Source: Zoroaster sp. YZ-2022 (Eukaryota; Echinodermata; Asteroidea; Forcipulatida; Zoroasteridae). Taken from it: a stretch of 64,000 nucleotides of DNA. Within the stretch, counting starts at the first letter, position 1, and the number at the start of each line of letters is the position of its first letter. Where the stretch lies: the NCBI GenBank assembly GCA_029582265.1, contig CM055828.1:13427777-13491776 (forward strand), written 5' to 3'. Under the pieces are notes generated by a model. It had not been told where the DNA came from, searched no databases, and was given only the letters and a program-made list of their open reading frames with translations. The position numbers and the translations under genes are program-made. Positions 1 to 10,963 of this stretch are shown one piece after another.

Positions 1-3000
1 TAAGAGAGCGAGTCTGAATATAGGTGCGAGATTTACAATGGCTTTATTCTCGCTATGATAAGACTGATTTTTAGTTTAAGTATAAGAGAGCGAGTCTGAT
101 ATATAGGGTGCGAGATTTACAATGCCTTTATTCTCGCTATGATAAGACTGATTTTTTGTTTAAGTATAAGAGCGAGTCTGAATATAAGGGTGCGAGATTT
201 ACAATGCCTTTATTCTCGCTATGATCAGACTGATTTTTTGTTTAAGTATAAGAAAGCGAGTCTGAATATAAGGGTGCGAGATTTACAATGGTATTATTCT
301 CACTATGATAAGACTGATTTTAGTTTAAGTATAAGGGAGCGAGTCTGAATATAAGGGTGCGAGATTTACAATGCCTTTATTCTCGCTATGATAAGACTGA
401 TTTTAGTTTAAGTATAAGAGAGCGAGTCTGAATATAAGGGTGCGAGATTTACAATGGTTTAATTCTCGCTATGATGAGACTGATTTTAGTTTAAGTATAC
501 TATAAGAGAGCGAGTCTGAATATAAGGGTGCGAGATTTACAATGGTTTTATTCTCGCTATGATAAGACTGATTTTAGTTTAAGTATAAGAGAGCGAGTCT
601 GAATATAAGGGTGCGAGATTTACAATGGTTTTATTCTCGCTATGATAAGACTGATTTTAGTTTAAGTATAAGGGAGCGAGTCTGAATATAAGGGTGCGAG
701 ATTTACAATGCCTTTATTCTCGCTATGATAAGACTGATTTTTTGTTTAAGTATAAGAAAGCGAGTCTGAATATAAGGCTGCGAGATTTACAATGGTTTTA
801 TTCTCGCTATGATAAGACTGGTTTTAGTTTAAGTATAAGAGAGCGAGTCTGAATATAAGGGTGCGAGATTTACAATGGTATTATTCTCGCTATGATAAGA
901 CTGATTTTAGTTTAAGTATAAGAGAGCGAGTCTGAATATAAGGGTGCGAGATTTACAATGCCTTTATTCTCGCTATGATCAGACTGATTTTTTGTTTAAG
1001 TATAAGAAAGCGAGTCTGAATATAAGGGTGCGAGATTTACAATGGTATTATTCTCACTATGATAAGACTGATTTTAGTTTAAGTATAAGGGAGCGAGTCT
1101 GAATATAAGGGTGCGAGATTTACAATGCCTTTATTCTCGCTATGATAAGACTGATTTTAGTTTAAGTATAAGAGAGCGAGTCTGAATATATAAGGGTGCG
1201 AGATTTACAATGGTTTTATTCTCGCTATGATAAGACTGATTTTAGTTTAAGTATAAGAGAGCGAGTCTGAATATAAGGGTGCGAGATTTACAATGGTTTT
1301 ATTCTCGCTATGATAAGACTGATTTTAGTTTAAGTATAAGAGAGCGAGTCTGAATATAAGGGTGCGAGATTTACAATGCCTTTATTCTCGCTATGATAAG
1401 ACTGATTTTTTGTTTAAGTATAAGAGAGCGAGTCTGAATATAAGGGTGCGAGATTTACAATGGTTTTATTCTCGCTATGATAAGACTGATTTGTTTTTGT
1501 TTTAAGTATAAGAGAGCGAGTCTGAATATAAGGGTGCGAGATTTACAATGGTTTTATTCTCGCTATGATAAGACTGATTTTAGTTTAAGTATAAGAGAGC
1601 GAGTCTGAATATAAGGGTACGAGATTTACAATGGTTTTATTCTCGCTATGATAAGACTGATTTTAGTTTAAGTATAAGAGAGCGAGTCTGAATATAAGGG
1701 TGCGAGATTTACAATGGTTTAATTCTCGCTATGATAAGACTGATTTTAGTTTAAGTATAAGAGAGCGAGTCTGAATATAAGGGTGCGAGATTTACAATGG
1801 TATTAGTCTCGCTATGATAAGACTGATTTTAGTTTAAGTATAAGAGAGCGAGTCTGAATATAAGCGTGCGAGATTTACAATGGTATTATTCTCGCTATGA
1901 TGAGACTGATTTTAGTTTAAGTATAAGAGAGCGAGTCTGAATATAAGGGTGCGAGATTTACAATGGTTTTATTCTCGCTATGATAAGACTGATTTTAGTT
2001 TAAGTATAAGAGAGCGAGTCTGAATATAAGGCTGCGAGATTTACAATGGTTTTATTCTCGCTATGATAAGACTGATTTTAGTTTAAGTATAAGAGAGCGA
2101 GTCTGAATATAAGGCTGCGAGATTTACAATGGTTTTATTCTCGCTATGATAAGACTGATTTTAGTTTAAGTATAAGAGAGCGAGTCTGAATATAAGGCTG
2201 CGAGATTTACAATGGTTTTATTCTCGCTATGATAAGACTGATTTTAGTTTAAGTATAAGAGAGCGAGTCTGAATATAAGGGTGCGATATTTACAATGGTT
2301 TTATTCTCGCTATGATAAGACTGATTTTGTGTGTTTTAAGTATAGGCCTAAGAGAGCGAGTCTGAAATATAAGGGTGCGGGATTTACAATGGTTTCATTC
2401 TCACTATGACGAAACTGATTTGTTGGTTTAACTATAAGAGAGTGAGTCTGAATATAAGGGTGCGAGATTTACAATGGTTTTATTCTCGCTATGATAAGAC
2501 TGATTTTTGTTTTGTTTTAAGTATAAGAGAGCGAGTCTGAATTATAAGGGTGCGAGATTTACAATGGTTTATTCTCGCTATGATGAGACTGATTTTTGGT
2601 TTAAAGAGAGCGAGTCTGAATATAAGGGTGTGAGATTTACAATGGTTTCATTCTCGCTATTACGAAACTTATTTTTTTTAAGTATAAGAGAGCGAGTCTG
2701 AATTATAAGGGTGCGAGATTTACAATGGTTTCATTCTCGCTATAACGAAACTGATTTTTTTTAAGTATAAGAGAGTGAGTCTGAATATAAGGGTGCGATA
2801 TTTACAATGGTTTTATTCTCGCTATGATAAGACTGATTTTTTTTGTTTTAAGTATAGGCCTAAGAGAGCGAGTCTGAAATATAAGGATGCGGGATTTACA
2901 ATGGTTTCATTCTCACTATGACGAAACTGATTTGTTGGTTTAACTATAAGAGAGTGAGTCTGAATATAAGGGTGCGAGATTTACAATGGTTTTATTCTCG

Positions 3001-3493
3001 CTATGATAAGACTGAATTTTTGTGTTTTAAGTATAAGAGAGCGAGTCTGAAATATAAGGGTGCGAGATTTACAATGGTTTTATTCTCGCTATGATAAGAC
3101 TGATTTTTTGTGTTTTAAGTATAAGAGAGCGAGTCTGAAATATAAGGGTGCGAGATTTACAATGGTTTTATTCTCGCTATGATAAGACTGATTTTTGTGT
3201 GTTTTAAGTATAAGAGAGCGAGTCTGAAATATAAGGGTGCGAGATTTACAATGGTTTTATTCTCGCTATGATAAGACTGATTTTTGTGTGTTTTAAGTAT
3301 AAGAGAGCGAGTCTGAAATATAAGGGTGCGAGATTTACAATGGTTTTATTCTCGCTATGATAAGACTGATTTTTGTTTTGTTTTAAGTATAAGAGAGCGA
3401 GTCTGAATATAAGGGTGCGAGATTTACAATGGTTTTATTCTCGCTATAAGACTGGTTTTAGTTTAAGTAGAGAGCGAGTCTGAATATAAGGGT
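1..3493. repeat. 83-bp satellite array, about 42 monomers
   Basis: The segment is a head-to-tail array of an AT-rich monomer whose landmarks (GAGCGAGTCTGAATATAAGG, then GCGAGATTTACAATGG, then TTCTCGCTATGATAAGACTG) recur every 83 bp; for example the AATGG landmark lies at 541, 624 and 707. Monomers from about 2300 onward are more variable in length, with short T/G-rich expansions after GACTGATTTT. The array ends abruptly near 3493 and continues past the left window edge. Small open frames in it are by-products of the repeat and not genes. It is likely a chromosomal satellite; family identity is unknown to me. Confidence 0.97.
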
Positions 3494-4678
3494 GGACACG
3501 CAACCCAAAGGAGCTTAAGAAAGAGCATAGCCTGGCCCTATGTGGAAAAAGTTGCAGTCGATTCGTTTTGTTTGTTAATAAAAATGTTAAAATAAAATTG
3601 TTAGAATAGAAAAAGGAAAATGTTTTCATCACTTTTTGTGTTTTTTATATTAAAAATCGTGATTCCCGTGATTGCATGGTTTAGTTTTGTGATCTGTGAA
3701 CCAGAGAATTTAAATTAATATACGTTATCAAATGCCAATGTTGTTCCTTCATTTAAGAGAAACTTAACCACTCCTTTGAAAATTTGAAAATGAATATAAA
3801 CCATAAAAATCATGCCAAACAAATAACACTGCATCATTAACGGCAATAAGTGCAAATCTTTTATTTTGGTTTGATATATTGCTTGTCTCTGCCCCACATA
3901 AAAATACGAACTATTCTATGCCACTGACTGTTCTAGTTCTTCACTACACTGGTGGAGAGCCAATTATCACCTTTCCTTAGCCAGCAGAGTGTTAATTGTC
4001 TTCACAACGGGGGTCTACAAGCTTCTGCAGTACCACTCATACATATTCATGATATCCTGGTATTGGATTTTCAGTGTAGTCTGATTGGACAATGTGTGTT
4101 ATCGCCTCAGTGCTTCATTCAGCACTGCTTCCATACGCAGCGTATGGAAACTGTGCACAATACTTAATGACACTTTTTATCGAAGCCGTCCGACTAATGG
4201 TTTTAAAAGTTGTCGGTAGATGTCGGCTAGTGTCACCAATTAGTAGGACCGCACCAAAAAAATGTGCTTAACGTGAGGTCCAGAAGAAAAGATGGTTGTA
4301 AGTGTTAACTTCTAATTAATCTAACAACATGCTTACATAACATTAAATTATTGAACATTGATAATATCAATATCATGGATATGAGAAATTATTATTCAAA
4401 AACTGAAAAAGGATACTGCTGTCCACTTGGTAACTCAAAGAAGGATTCAATAATGTATAATCTGAAGCTAATTCCATCTTCTTCCGGCACCCAGTGTAAC
4501 CTTGGAGGAAGGGTGTAACCTAAAACCACAGGGGTAATTCTACTTCTTTTCAGACAAGTATAGAATACCAAAAGCAGTGTAAACAGAGCTTAAAAAACAA
4601 GCTGCAGCGGCGTGATAAAAAAAAGCGCCACCAATTGGCAAACACTGGATAATTCAGTCAAACTGGTACGGGGGCGAC
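3494..4678. other. No recognisable feature
   Basis: Unique-looking AT-rich sequence between the satellite and the 21-bp minisatellite. I see no splice-bounded open frame, RNA gene or transposon terminus. Short frames of about 60-70 codons on both strands resemble nothing I know. Confidence 0.5.
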
Positions 4679-5032
4679 AATGCGACGGCACGACGCGACT
4701 ATGCGACGGCACGACGCGACTATGCGCCGTTGACGGCGTAAGCGGCTAAGGACCATCAATCAACACGGGCGACAATGCGACAATGCGACGGCACGACGCG
4801 ACTATGCGACGGCACGACGCGACAATGCGACGGCACGACGCGACAATGCGACGGCACGACGCGACAATGCGACGGCCCTATACAAGCAGTACAAAACTAT
4901 GCGACGGCACGACGCGACGGCACGACGCGACAATGCGACGGCACGACGCGACTATGCGACGGCACGACGCGACAATGCGACGGCACGACGCGACTATGCG
5001 CCGTTGACGGCGCAAACGGCTATAGGGACCAA
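4679..5032. repeat. 21-bp GC-rich minisatellite
   Basis: The unit TGCGACGGCACGACGCGACA(A/T) repeats with 21-bp period (7 codons, so all three frames stay open). The phrase GCGCCGTTGACGGCG followed by a CGGCTA-type tail closes the array at both about 4725 and about 4998, so the whole block looks like a duplicated segment with expanded core. A short unrelated stretch (CCCTATACAAGCAGTACAAAA) interrupts it near 4876. The repeat-encoded open frames are not proteins. Confidence 0.9.
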
Positions 5033-5040
5033 ACCAGTCA

Positions 5041-6034
5041 CGCCATACATGCGCCGTTTAAATGGCAGTAATGGAATTCCATAATTAAATGAGAAATAAT
5101 TATGTTTTGCTAAAAATGTTGACAGACAAAATAGTTGAGATTTTTTTCCACGTCCATCAAGTAAAATGTACATTCGGGGCTGTGCGCGCATGCCAGTTTG
5201 TGATGTAATGCTTATTGACCAATCAGGATGCCGGAAAGCCATGCGGCCGTCATGGAAGCGATATCCTTCTACGACCGTAATGAGTTGTAGGAAAAACGTT
5301 GCCAAAAATTGCGCCCTCACCCAACTAGCAAAAATCCGACATAAGTATGCAATTTTTTGGATAGAATATGAAATTATCTACTATGGAATGGTATAATTTG
5401 GCTTGTGGCAACATTATAAATTCGTTGATTTCGCGACGACAGGTCGTCATGCAGCAAACGGCGCAACAGGCTAGCGAGCTAGCCATTTTCGAACTCGGGC
5501 CGTAAACAGGTTCCCATTTGGGATACAATTTGATTCTGGCGCAGGCCGGCCAGCCATGCGACATGCTTGCGCATGGGCATTGCGAAATACATACATACAT
5601 TCGTACTGCACTGGTGGGTAGTGAATTCCGCGAGTACGTGTGCTTCGTTTATATGAGCGTACGTTGTGGGATCGAGGGGTCGTGGGTCGTGGGGGTCGAG
5701 GGGGTTTAAGAACAACCCGCATTTTCCTCACTTGTTTGGATGATCTTGGACGTCGACGTGCATCCAGGAATTCTGTGATCGTTCGTGTGTTTACAACGGA
5801 TACAAAATGTACAGACTGGAACCTTGTTCCTCTTGTAACAATCACAACGGTGTGCAATGCAGAGGTACCAGTCTAAATACAATCTGCAATTGCCGTACAG
5901 ATTTCACGGTCGTGTAGACTACTGGAAATGCGTATACGTGACATTTGATCTTATTGTTGTTTTTTGGACATTATCTATCATTCTATCAATCCCATTTTTT
6001 GCACTTTTAGGGCGGTGTTACCTTTAACGTTTTG
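5041..6034. other. No recognisable feature
   Basis: Mixed-composition sequence, somewhat GC/CpG-richer at 5470-5800. Several overlapping frames of 60-130 codons occur on both strands, but none has recognisable domains or clear splice context. Confidence 0.4.
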
Positions 6035-6224
6035 GGGGACACACAATACCCTCTTTACATTAATCATTCACTTTATTGAGATACCCATTACCCTTATCGT
6101 TTACAGCTTAACTTTTTGAGGACACACAATACCCTCTTTATCTTAATGACTAACCTTGTATGGACACACCTTCTTTATCTTAAGGATTAATTTTTTGAGG
6201 ACACACAATACCCTCGTTATCTTA
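6035..6224. repeat. Degenerate short tandem repeat
   Basis: The phrase GAGGACACACAATACCCTC followed by (T/G)TTATCTTA recurs with degenerate intermediates near 6040, 6117, 6160 and 6196. It lies just downstream of the integrase end of the adjacent minus-strand Gypsy remnant and may belong to that element's 3' noncoding region. Confidence 0.6.
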
Positions 6225-6419
6225 GGCCCCTCCCTTTTTGCATAAATTTGCATATTAAGTGACCAATCAGACCCTTACGTCTACTAAGGTCCTATCCATT
6301 TAACATTTTTTCAGTTTTGGGGAAAGACCCGGCATCTTGGTGCTATCCATAAAATACACAAGATCACCAACTGCGTAGTTGTGATGTGAAATTCTTGTGT
6401 CGTGGTCTCTTGTGTCGTG

Positions 6420-6690
6420 GTGTCTTGTGTCGTGGACTGGCTTGACCAAGGTGTTCACGGACTATATGATGGACCTTCGTCATCCTCTCTTTGAGTGCAA
6501 TGACGTACTCACACTCATTTGGGACTTCATTTTTGGGTGGGCCACCAGGTCGATGGGCACGTGAGTCTCACGACCAAGCATAAGCATATTCGGTGAGTAA
6601 CCAATCGTCTCATGCTGGCAACTTCTATATGCTGATGTTAGAAGAAGGAGATGGATGTCCCAGTTTCTTTGGTTATCATCAATGTAAGCT
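6420..6690 (-). pseudogene. Gypsy integrase C-terminal fragment
   Basis: The minus-strand reading gives DDNQRNWDIHL, then SCQHETIGYSPNMLMLGRET and NECEYVIALKERM in neighbouring frames. These match the end of the Gypsy integrase core (the HExTGYSPxxLMLGRE block) and the following region. The HHCC zinc-binding domain and D,D-35-E core are missing. Confidence 0.7.
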
Positions 6691-6960
6691 TAAATAATTT
6701 TTCAGTATCGTCGTTGAGGTTTGGTCATCGACCGGCTAGCATACGCTATCGGTCACTCTTCTTCTTTCTGTGTTCGTTCGCACCACTGAACTTTTGTGAC
6801 AGGGTGGCGCCGATACCGGTATCGGATACATCAGTATCGATAATGAAAAGTCCGTCGTTATTGGGGTACGACATCAGTTCATCACCTATCAGTGCGGCTT
6901 TCAATGTTTCAAACGCGGTTTGACAGTCAGGGGTCCACTTAAATATCTGTCCGGCCTCTA
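6690..6960 (-). pseudogene. Gypsy RNase H fragment
   Basis: Downstream of the RT on the minus strand. The reading gives CQTAFETLKAAL, then LFIIDTDVSDTGIGATLSQ with the RNase H first catalytic Asp context (D-x-S-D-x-G-I-G-A-x-L-S-Q), then ASRSMTKPQRRY. It stops there and joins integrase tail sequence, which marks an internal deletion junction near 6700. It is also split by small indels. Confidence 0.72.
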
Positions 6961-7122
6961 ACAGACGATTTAAGGGACTGGCTATCGTCGAGAACTTCGC
7001 TATAAATCAACGATAGTAAGAACAAAGTCCAAGAAACAAGCGTACATCAGTGATATTCTTTGGTGTCGGCCAGTCTTGAACTGCAGCAACCTTGCTGGGA
7101 TCTGGTTTAACACCATCCTGGG

Positions 7123-7679
7123 TTATGGTGTGACCCAGAAAGAGAACTTCCTCACGGAAGAGCTCACACTTGCTTGGTTTAGTTTCAGCCCGGCGTTTCC
7201 GAGCCGTTTCAAAACTTCTTCAAGACGCTGTATGTGTTCTTGAAATGTTGAGGATATGATGATGACGTCATCAAGATATATCAGCAAGGTTTTCCATTGT
7301 AACCCTTTAAGTACAAGTTCCACGCAACGCTTGAACGTGCTCGGTGCGTTACATAGTCCAAATGGCATAGTGATGTATTCGTATAGGCCACTACGGGTCA
7401 CGAACGCGGTTTTATGACGGTCTTCCTCTTTCATCTTAATCTGCCAGTAGCCGGACGGCAGATCAAGTGTGCTGAAAATCTTGGCTCCACTGAGGCAATC
7501 TTTCGGTAGTCGACACATGGGCATGTCGTGCCGTCTTTTTTCGCACAAAAACCATTGGTGAAGCCCAGGGGGATGTTGATTCTTGTATCACCCCTGCCTT
7601 CAATTGGATTTCCAGTATTTTCTCTTCCTCGCCCTGAAATGCTTTTGGGGGGCGTCTGGGCGAGTGTCACCAGTGTCAA
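7123..7679 (-). pseudogene. Gypsy reverse transcriptase fragment
   Basis: Two overlapping minus-strand frames cover RT motifs in order: GFTNGFCAKKDGT and CVDYRKI (7679-7431), then FSTLDLPSGYWQIKM, TMPFGLCNAPSTFKRC and the catalytic YLDDVIIIS (7548-7123). This is the Ty3/Gypsy RT order, with catalytic Y-L-D-D retained. At least one frameshift separates the two frames near 7500, and the start of the palm domain is degraded. RT would copy element RNA into cDNA in the capsid; this copy is inactive. Confidence 0.88.
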
Positions 7680-8247
7680 TAGCGTGCTCCACTATTGCTG
7701 TTCGGCCCAAGTCCTCAGCGGACTTGGCGAAAGTGTTCACATGCCTTGACAAAAGTTCCGCCACTGATTTTTGTTGATTAGAGGAGAGATTTTTACAACT
7801 CCTCTCATAGAGTTTGTCGAGGTTCTCGGACTATTTTCCGGGGACATCACGGGGTTGGAGCGTTGGGCGCGACTGAGGATGAAGGTTTGCATGCATGTAG
7901 CCTGCATACGCGCATCGCTCGATAGAGATGATCTGTTTCGCGGTTTCTTTCAATGAAATTGGCAGTACACATGGATGTGAACCCTTGATCACTGCACCCA
8001 AGTGCCAGCAATACGTATGCCGCGCCGTGCCTCAAGTATCCAGTCAAAGAAATACAAAAAGTCGTAGCCGAGGATTCCTTCAAACGCGTCCCACTGGAAT
8101 TGTTGTTCGCCAATACTAATGTCCATGATTTTTTTTTCTACAGACACTCGGAAAGCACTGAGTATACAGTGCTATACACATCTCGGTGTAGGGCAAAATT
8201 AAATCAATTCAATAAGTTCATTGTTCGCAGTTTCCAGTTTTACGCGT

Positions 8248-8523
8248 TCATAAAGTTGAGGGCGCTTTTCGGCGGGTATCATGCTGAAAAGCGCTGAGGA
8301 AATAATGGTCACCAGTGTCTACTAAAAGTTCGGTGTTCAAACCATAAGTTTGCACTTGTAAAAATGCAGACATGCCTGAAAATGGCTGCCTGCCCATTCG
8401 GACAATGGAGTGTTCATGTGAGGGTTGGACCGATGCCAGGTCGGACGGCACGGTCCCTTCTAGTTTTCCGCTTGTGGGGGTTGGGTAGCGGTCGGCTCTT
8501 TCTTCGCTGCGTGTTAGGGTCAA
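8248..8523 (-). pseudogene. Gypsy aspartic protease fragment
   Basis: Directly follows the gag zinc knuckle on the minus strand. It contains LLVDTGDHYFLS, matching the retropepsin active-site signature D-T/S-G in the usual hydrophobic context. The frame differs from that of gag and from the RT frame downstream, so the polyprotein is broken. The flanking region to about 7850 holds further decayed spacer between protease and RT. Confidence 0.68.
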
Positions 8524-9140
8524 CTGTTGGCAAAGTGGCCGAGTTCGCCACAGTTACAACAGGTTACATTGGTCGCCTTTGACTGTGCACCATTCTTATT
8601 TTTGGAATCAGGGGCTTTGTTTCTGCCGGTTGAACGCTTGTCTTTAATTAATCGAACTATTCCGGTTAGTCGGCGGTCGATATTTTCTGTGAACTGGGAC
8701 ATTTGTTTTTGAGTAACATAGTCGGTCTCTGGTACTGGGGCTTTGGAGGATGGGGCTTGGTTTGCAGCGTGGACGGCATGGACACGGAGGGAATTTTTAG
8801 CCGGGTTTACGCTTTCCCGCAAACTCATAACATTTTCTACGGCCGTCCTCGCCTCCTCTAATGTCTTTGGGTTTGTCATTCCAATGGACACTACAGTTTG
8901 TTGGTCAGGGAGCCCCTTGAGAAAGTGACGGGGGGCGATACTTTCTCGTGTGCCAGCATCTGCTGTGGGATACCCTCGTATCACTAGGCGGCGTATGTCT
9001 GCAACATACTCGGTCAGGCTGTCTTTGGGCAGAAATGTCTTGCTTTAGAACATAACAAGCAAAGTGTTCTGGGGGAGGCGTTCGGCAAACCGGCTTTCCA
9101 GAGCGGCGACTAGTTTGTCGAAACCCTCAACGGTGGATGG
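8520..9140 (-). pseudogene. Gypsy gag fragment with zinc knuckle
   Basis: The minus-strand reading contains a Gag capsid-like stretch (KLVAALESRFAERLPQNT, then after an in-frame stop LTEYVADIRRLVIRGYP) and ends in a CCHC zinc knuckle, CCNCGELGHFANS, the nucleic-acid-binding signature of retrotransposon Gag. The longest intact frame is 8984-8520. A stop interrupts the frame at about 9045, and the true start lies further upstream without a clear ATG. Gag would form the retrotransposon capsid. This copy cannot make a full protein. Confidence 0.82.
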
Positions 9141-10879
9141 ATCAAGTTAGCCACCAATGTTGCATTCCCTTTATTGTAGGTCAACAAAATAATAAGGGCG
9201 GACACAAACTTTGTTGTGACAATATCAATAGGGGTTGGTTTATTATCATTCTCTCTACTCAACAATAATAAAAGGGCACTTATGACATGTATAAAAAGAG
9301 TGGTAGCGTAGTTCAATAATTAGACTTATGTCTTGTACTTTACGTAATACGAGTTCCGAATGGTGTGTACGAGTACCGACTATAAAGGGATCGGATACAA
9401 CCAGTAGGACCATCATTCATTCATGCGGCTTGTCAACTCGGTATACGGTACGGGCACTGCTACACCGAGAGACGGACGGCTGGTCAGTCTCAACGACGGG
9501 GACCACCAGGGCTTGACAACACGGGTTGTCTGGAGTGTGTATCAGACCGCACTAGCTTGGCGAACCAATGGTCATATCGAAGCACTGCACCATTGGTTCA
9601 ACGAACGAGGCACTGGACTGTCATAGTTCGGTATATCGCACTGTCATGGATCGGATCTAATCGCACAGATATCATTCGGAACCGCACTTCCCCGAGATCA
9701 GGAAATCTCTGGGTTTATATAGAAATCTGGGGCCTAGGAATAAATAAAACATTAGCCTAGTTTATAATTTAGCGTCTTAGCCAATGAGAAGCTTGCCTTC
9801 CGCGTCTAAGGGTAGAAGCGTGTGCAAAATCAGGTTATACAACAGGTCCTTGTTCCATATAAGGAAATGTATTTGACAAAAGTAAAGTGAGTGACAACTT
9901 AGAAAGGAGGGCGTGTTCAAGAGGGGAAATGCTTACTGGGGTACTAAGCTATTGCATGAGGGGAGCAGCAGTTGCGCATGGGAGCAAGGCCTATGACGGA
10001 GCGGGTCAGTCACGGTGACTGTTTGGCCGTGCTACACCCACGAACCGTGTTCGGTGTGTAGGGTGGATTCCGAGGAAAGTAGGAGAAAATAGTCCAAAGG
10101 ACGGCTCCAAGCCACGTGGCGGGAAGGCATGGCACGCACACAAGGCTCTCGCTGGTGTTGCATTGTGCATTGCGTTGGCGCTGGATATGCATGAGGAAAA
10201 GTAGCGGCCTTATATAAGGATTGCATATTCATTGCGGACAATCGAGGGTCCGGGAAACAATCCCTGGGAATTAGAGGATTAGAAATTGCATCGTAAGCAA
10301 AATATTTAATAGTGAAAGGAGTGAAATAGAGGGCGCTAATATTGATCAAAATCAAAGGGTAAGATTTGTAACAATATTATTCTTCCAATTAAGGTCAACG
10401 GTCCTTAAACTACAGAAAAACGAATCAACAGTCGAACAATTGAGAGGATAGTTGGTTCAATGCTTGAATGCGCCCAGCCCAACTGGCCCTCCTGGGTCAG
10501 ACAGAAGGGCTATTAAGGGATTACTGCCTATTGTGTAGGGAGGATTAGTGAAGGATTAGCAGCGGCAGTGCCATTGATGTTCCAGACTACTATAGCTGTT
10601 TTGTAAGACCGCAAATATCACTTCTTTTGTCTGCTTCCAGAAGCTGTTCCAAGCAGAACCATCTGCTAAACAAATGAAGCAAGCTAAATGAATAGTTTGG
10701 GGCAATAATTTAACGATTGGTCAATAGGCCCTAAGAGGACCGTAGGCCTAACAAAATAAAGGAACTCAATATCTTACCGCCATTCCATTCAAAATTAATC
10801 GGCTATTCCACAAAGTTAACTATCGTGTTTTCCGTTGCTTGAATACTTAATAAAGTCATTTTAAATGAGAACCCCAAAT
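9141..10879. other. No recognisable feature
   Basis: Should include the 5' noncoding region of the decayed Gypsy element on its left side, but I cannot find an LTR pair. The rest shows only short unrelated open frames. Confidence 0.4.
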
Positions 10880-10963
10880 CCTTATTGACGGCATACAGTT
10901 TCTCACTCCTTCTTGACCGCATACAGTCTCTCACTCCTTGTTGACTGCATACAGTCTCTCACC
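10880..10963. repeat. Three 28-bp tandem repeats
   Basis: Three consecutive 28-bp units starting at 10880, 10908 and 10936, each of the form CCTT-TTGAC-GCATACAGT-TCTCAC with 2-4 differences. Confidence 0.85.

Larger units (their letters stand above)
6400..9140 (-). mobile_element. Decayed Ty3/Gypsy retrotransposon remnant
   Basis: Reading the minus strand from 9140 down to 6400 gives gag, protease, reverse transcriptase, RNase H and the end of integrase in normal Gypsy order, but in many short frames separated by stops and frameshifts. No LTR pair could be identified by eye. The RNase H reading stops at the motif ASRSMTKPQRRY (about 6710) and the next recognisable protein is the integrase C-terminal part (NWDIHL, about 6675), so the integrase catalytic core is deleted. 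An old inactive insertion, clearly a different lineage from the young Gypsy at 48-52.8 kb. Confidence 0.88.

Noticed and set aside
1..3493. CRISPR array
   Set aside because: The whole 83-bp unit repeats without unique spacers, in a eukaryotic genome.
1..3493. Hammerhead ribozyme in the satellite, as in some animal satellites
   Set aside because: GAAAC-like and CTGA pieces occur in some monomers, but not in the order or with the stems of a hammerhead core.
4775..5084. Overlapping open frames in the 21-bp repeat, possible repeat protein
   Set aside because: The unit is a multiple of three without stops, so all frames stay open; no start context or flanking gene.
5471..5857. GC-richer region with 128-codon minus-strand frame as a gene or CpG promoter
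   Set aside because: Basic low-information translation, several overlapping frames on both strands, no domain; composition alone is insufficient.
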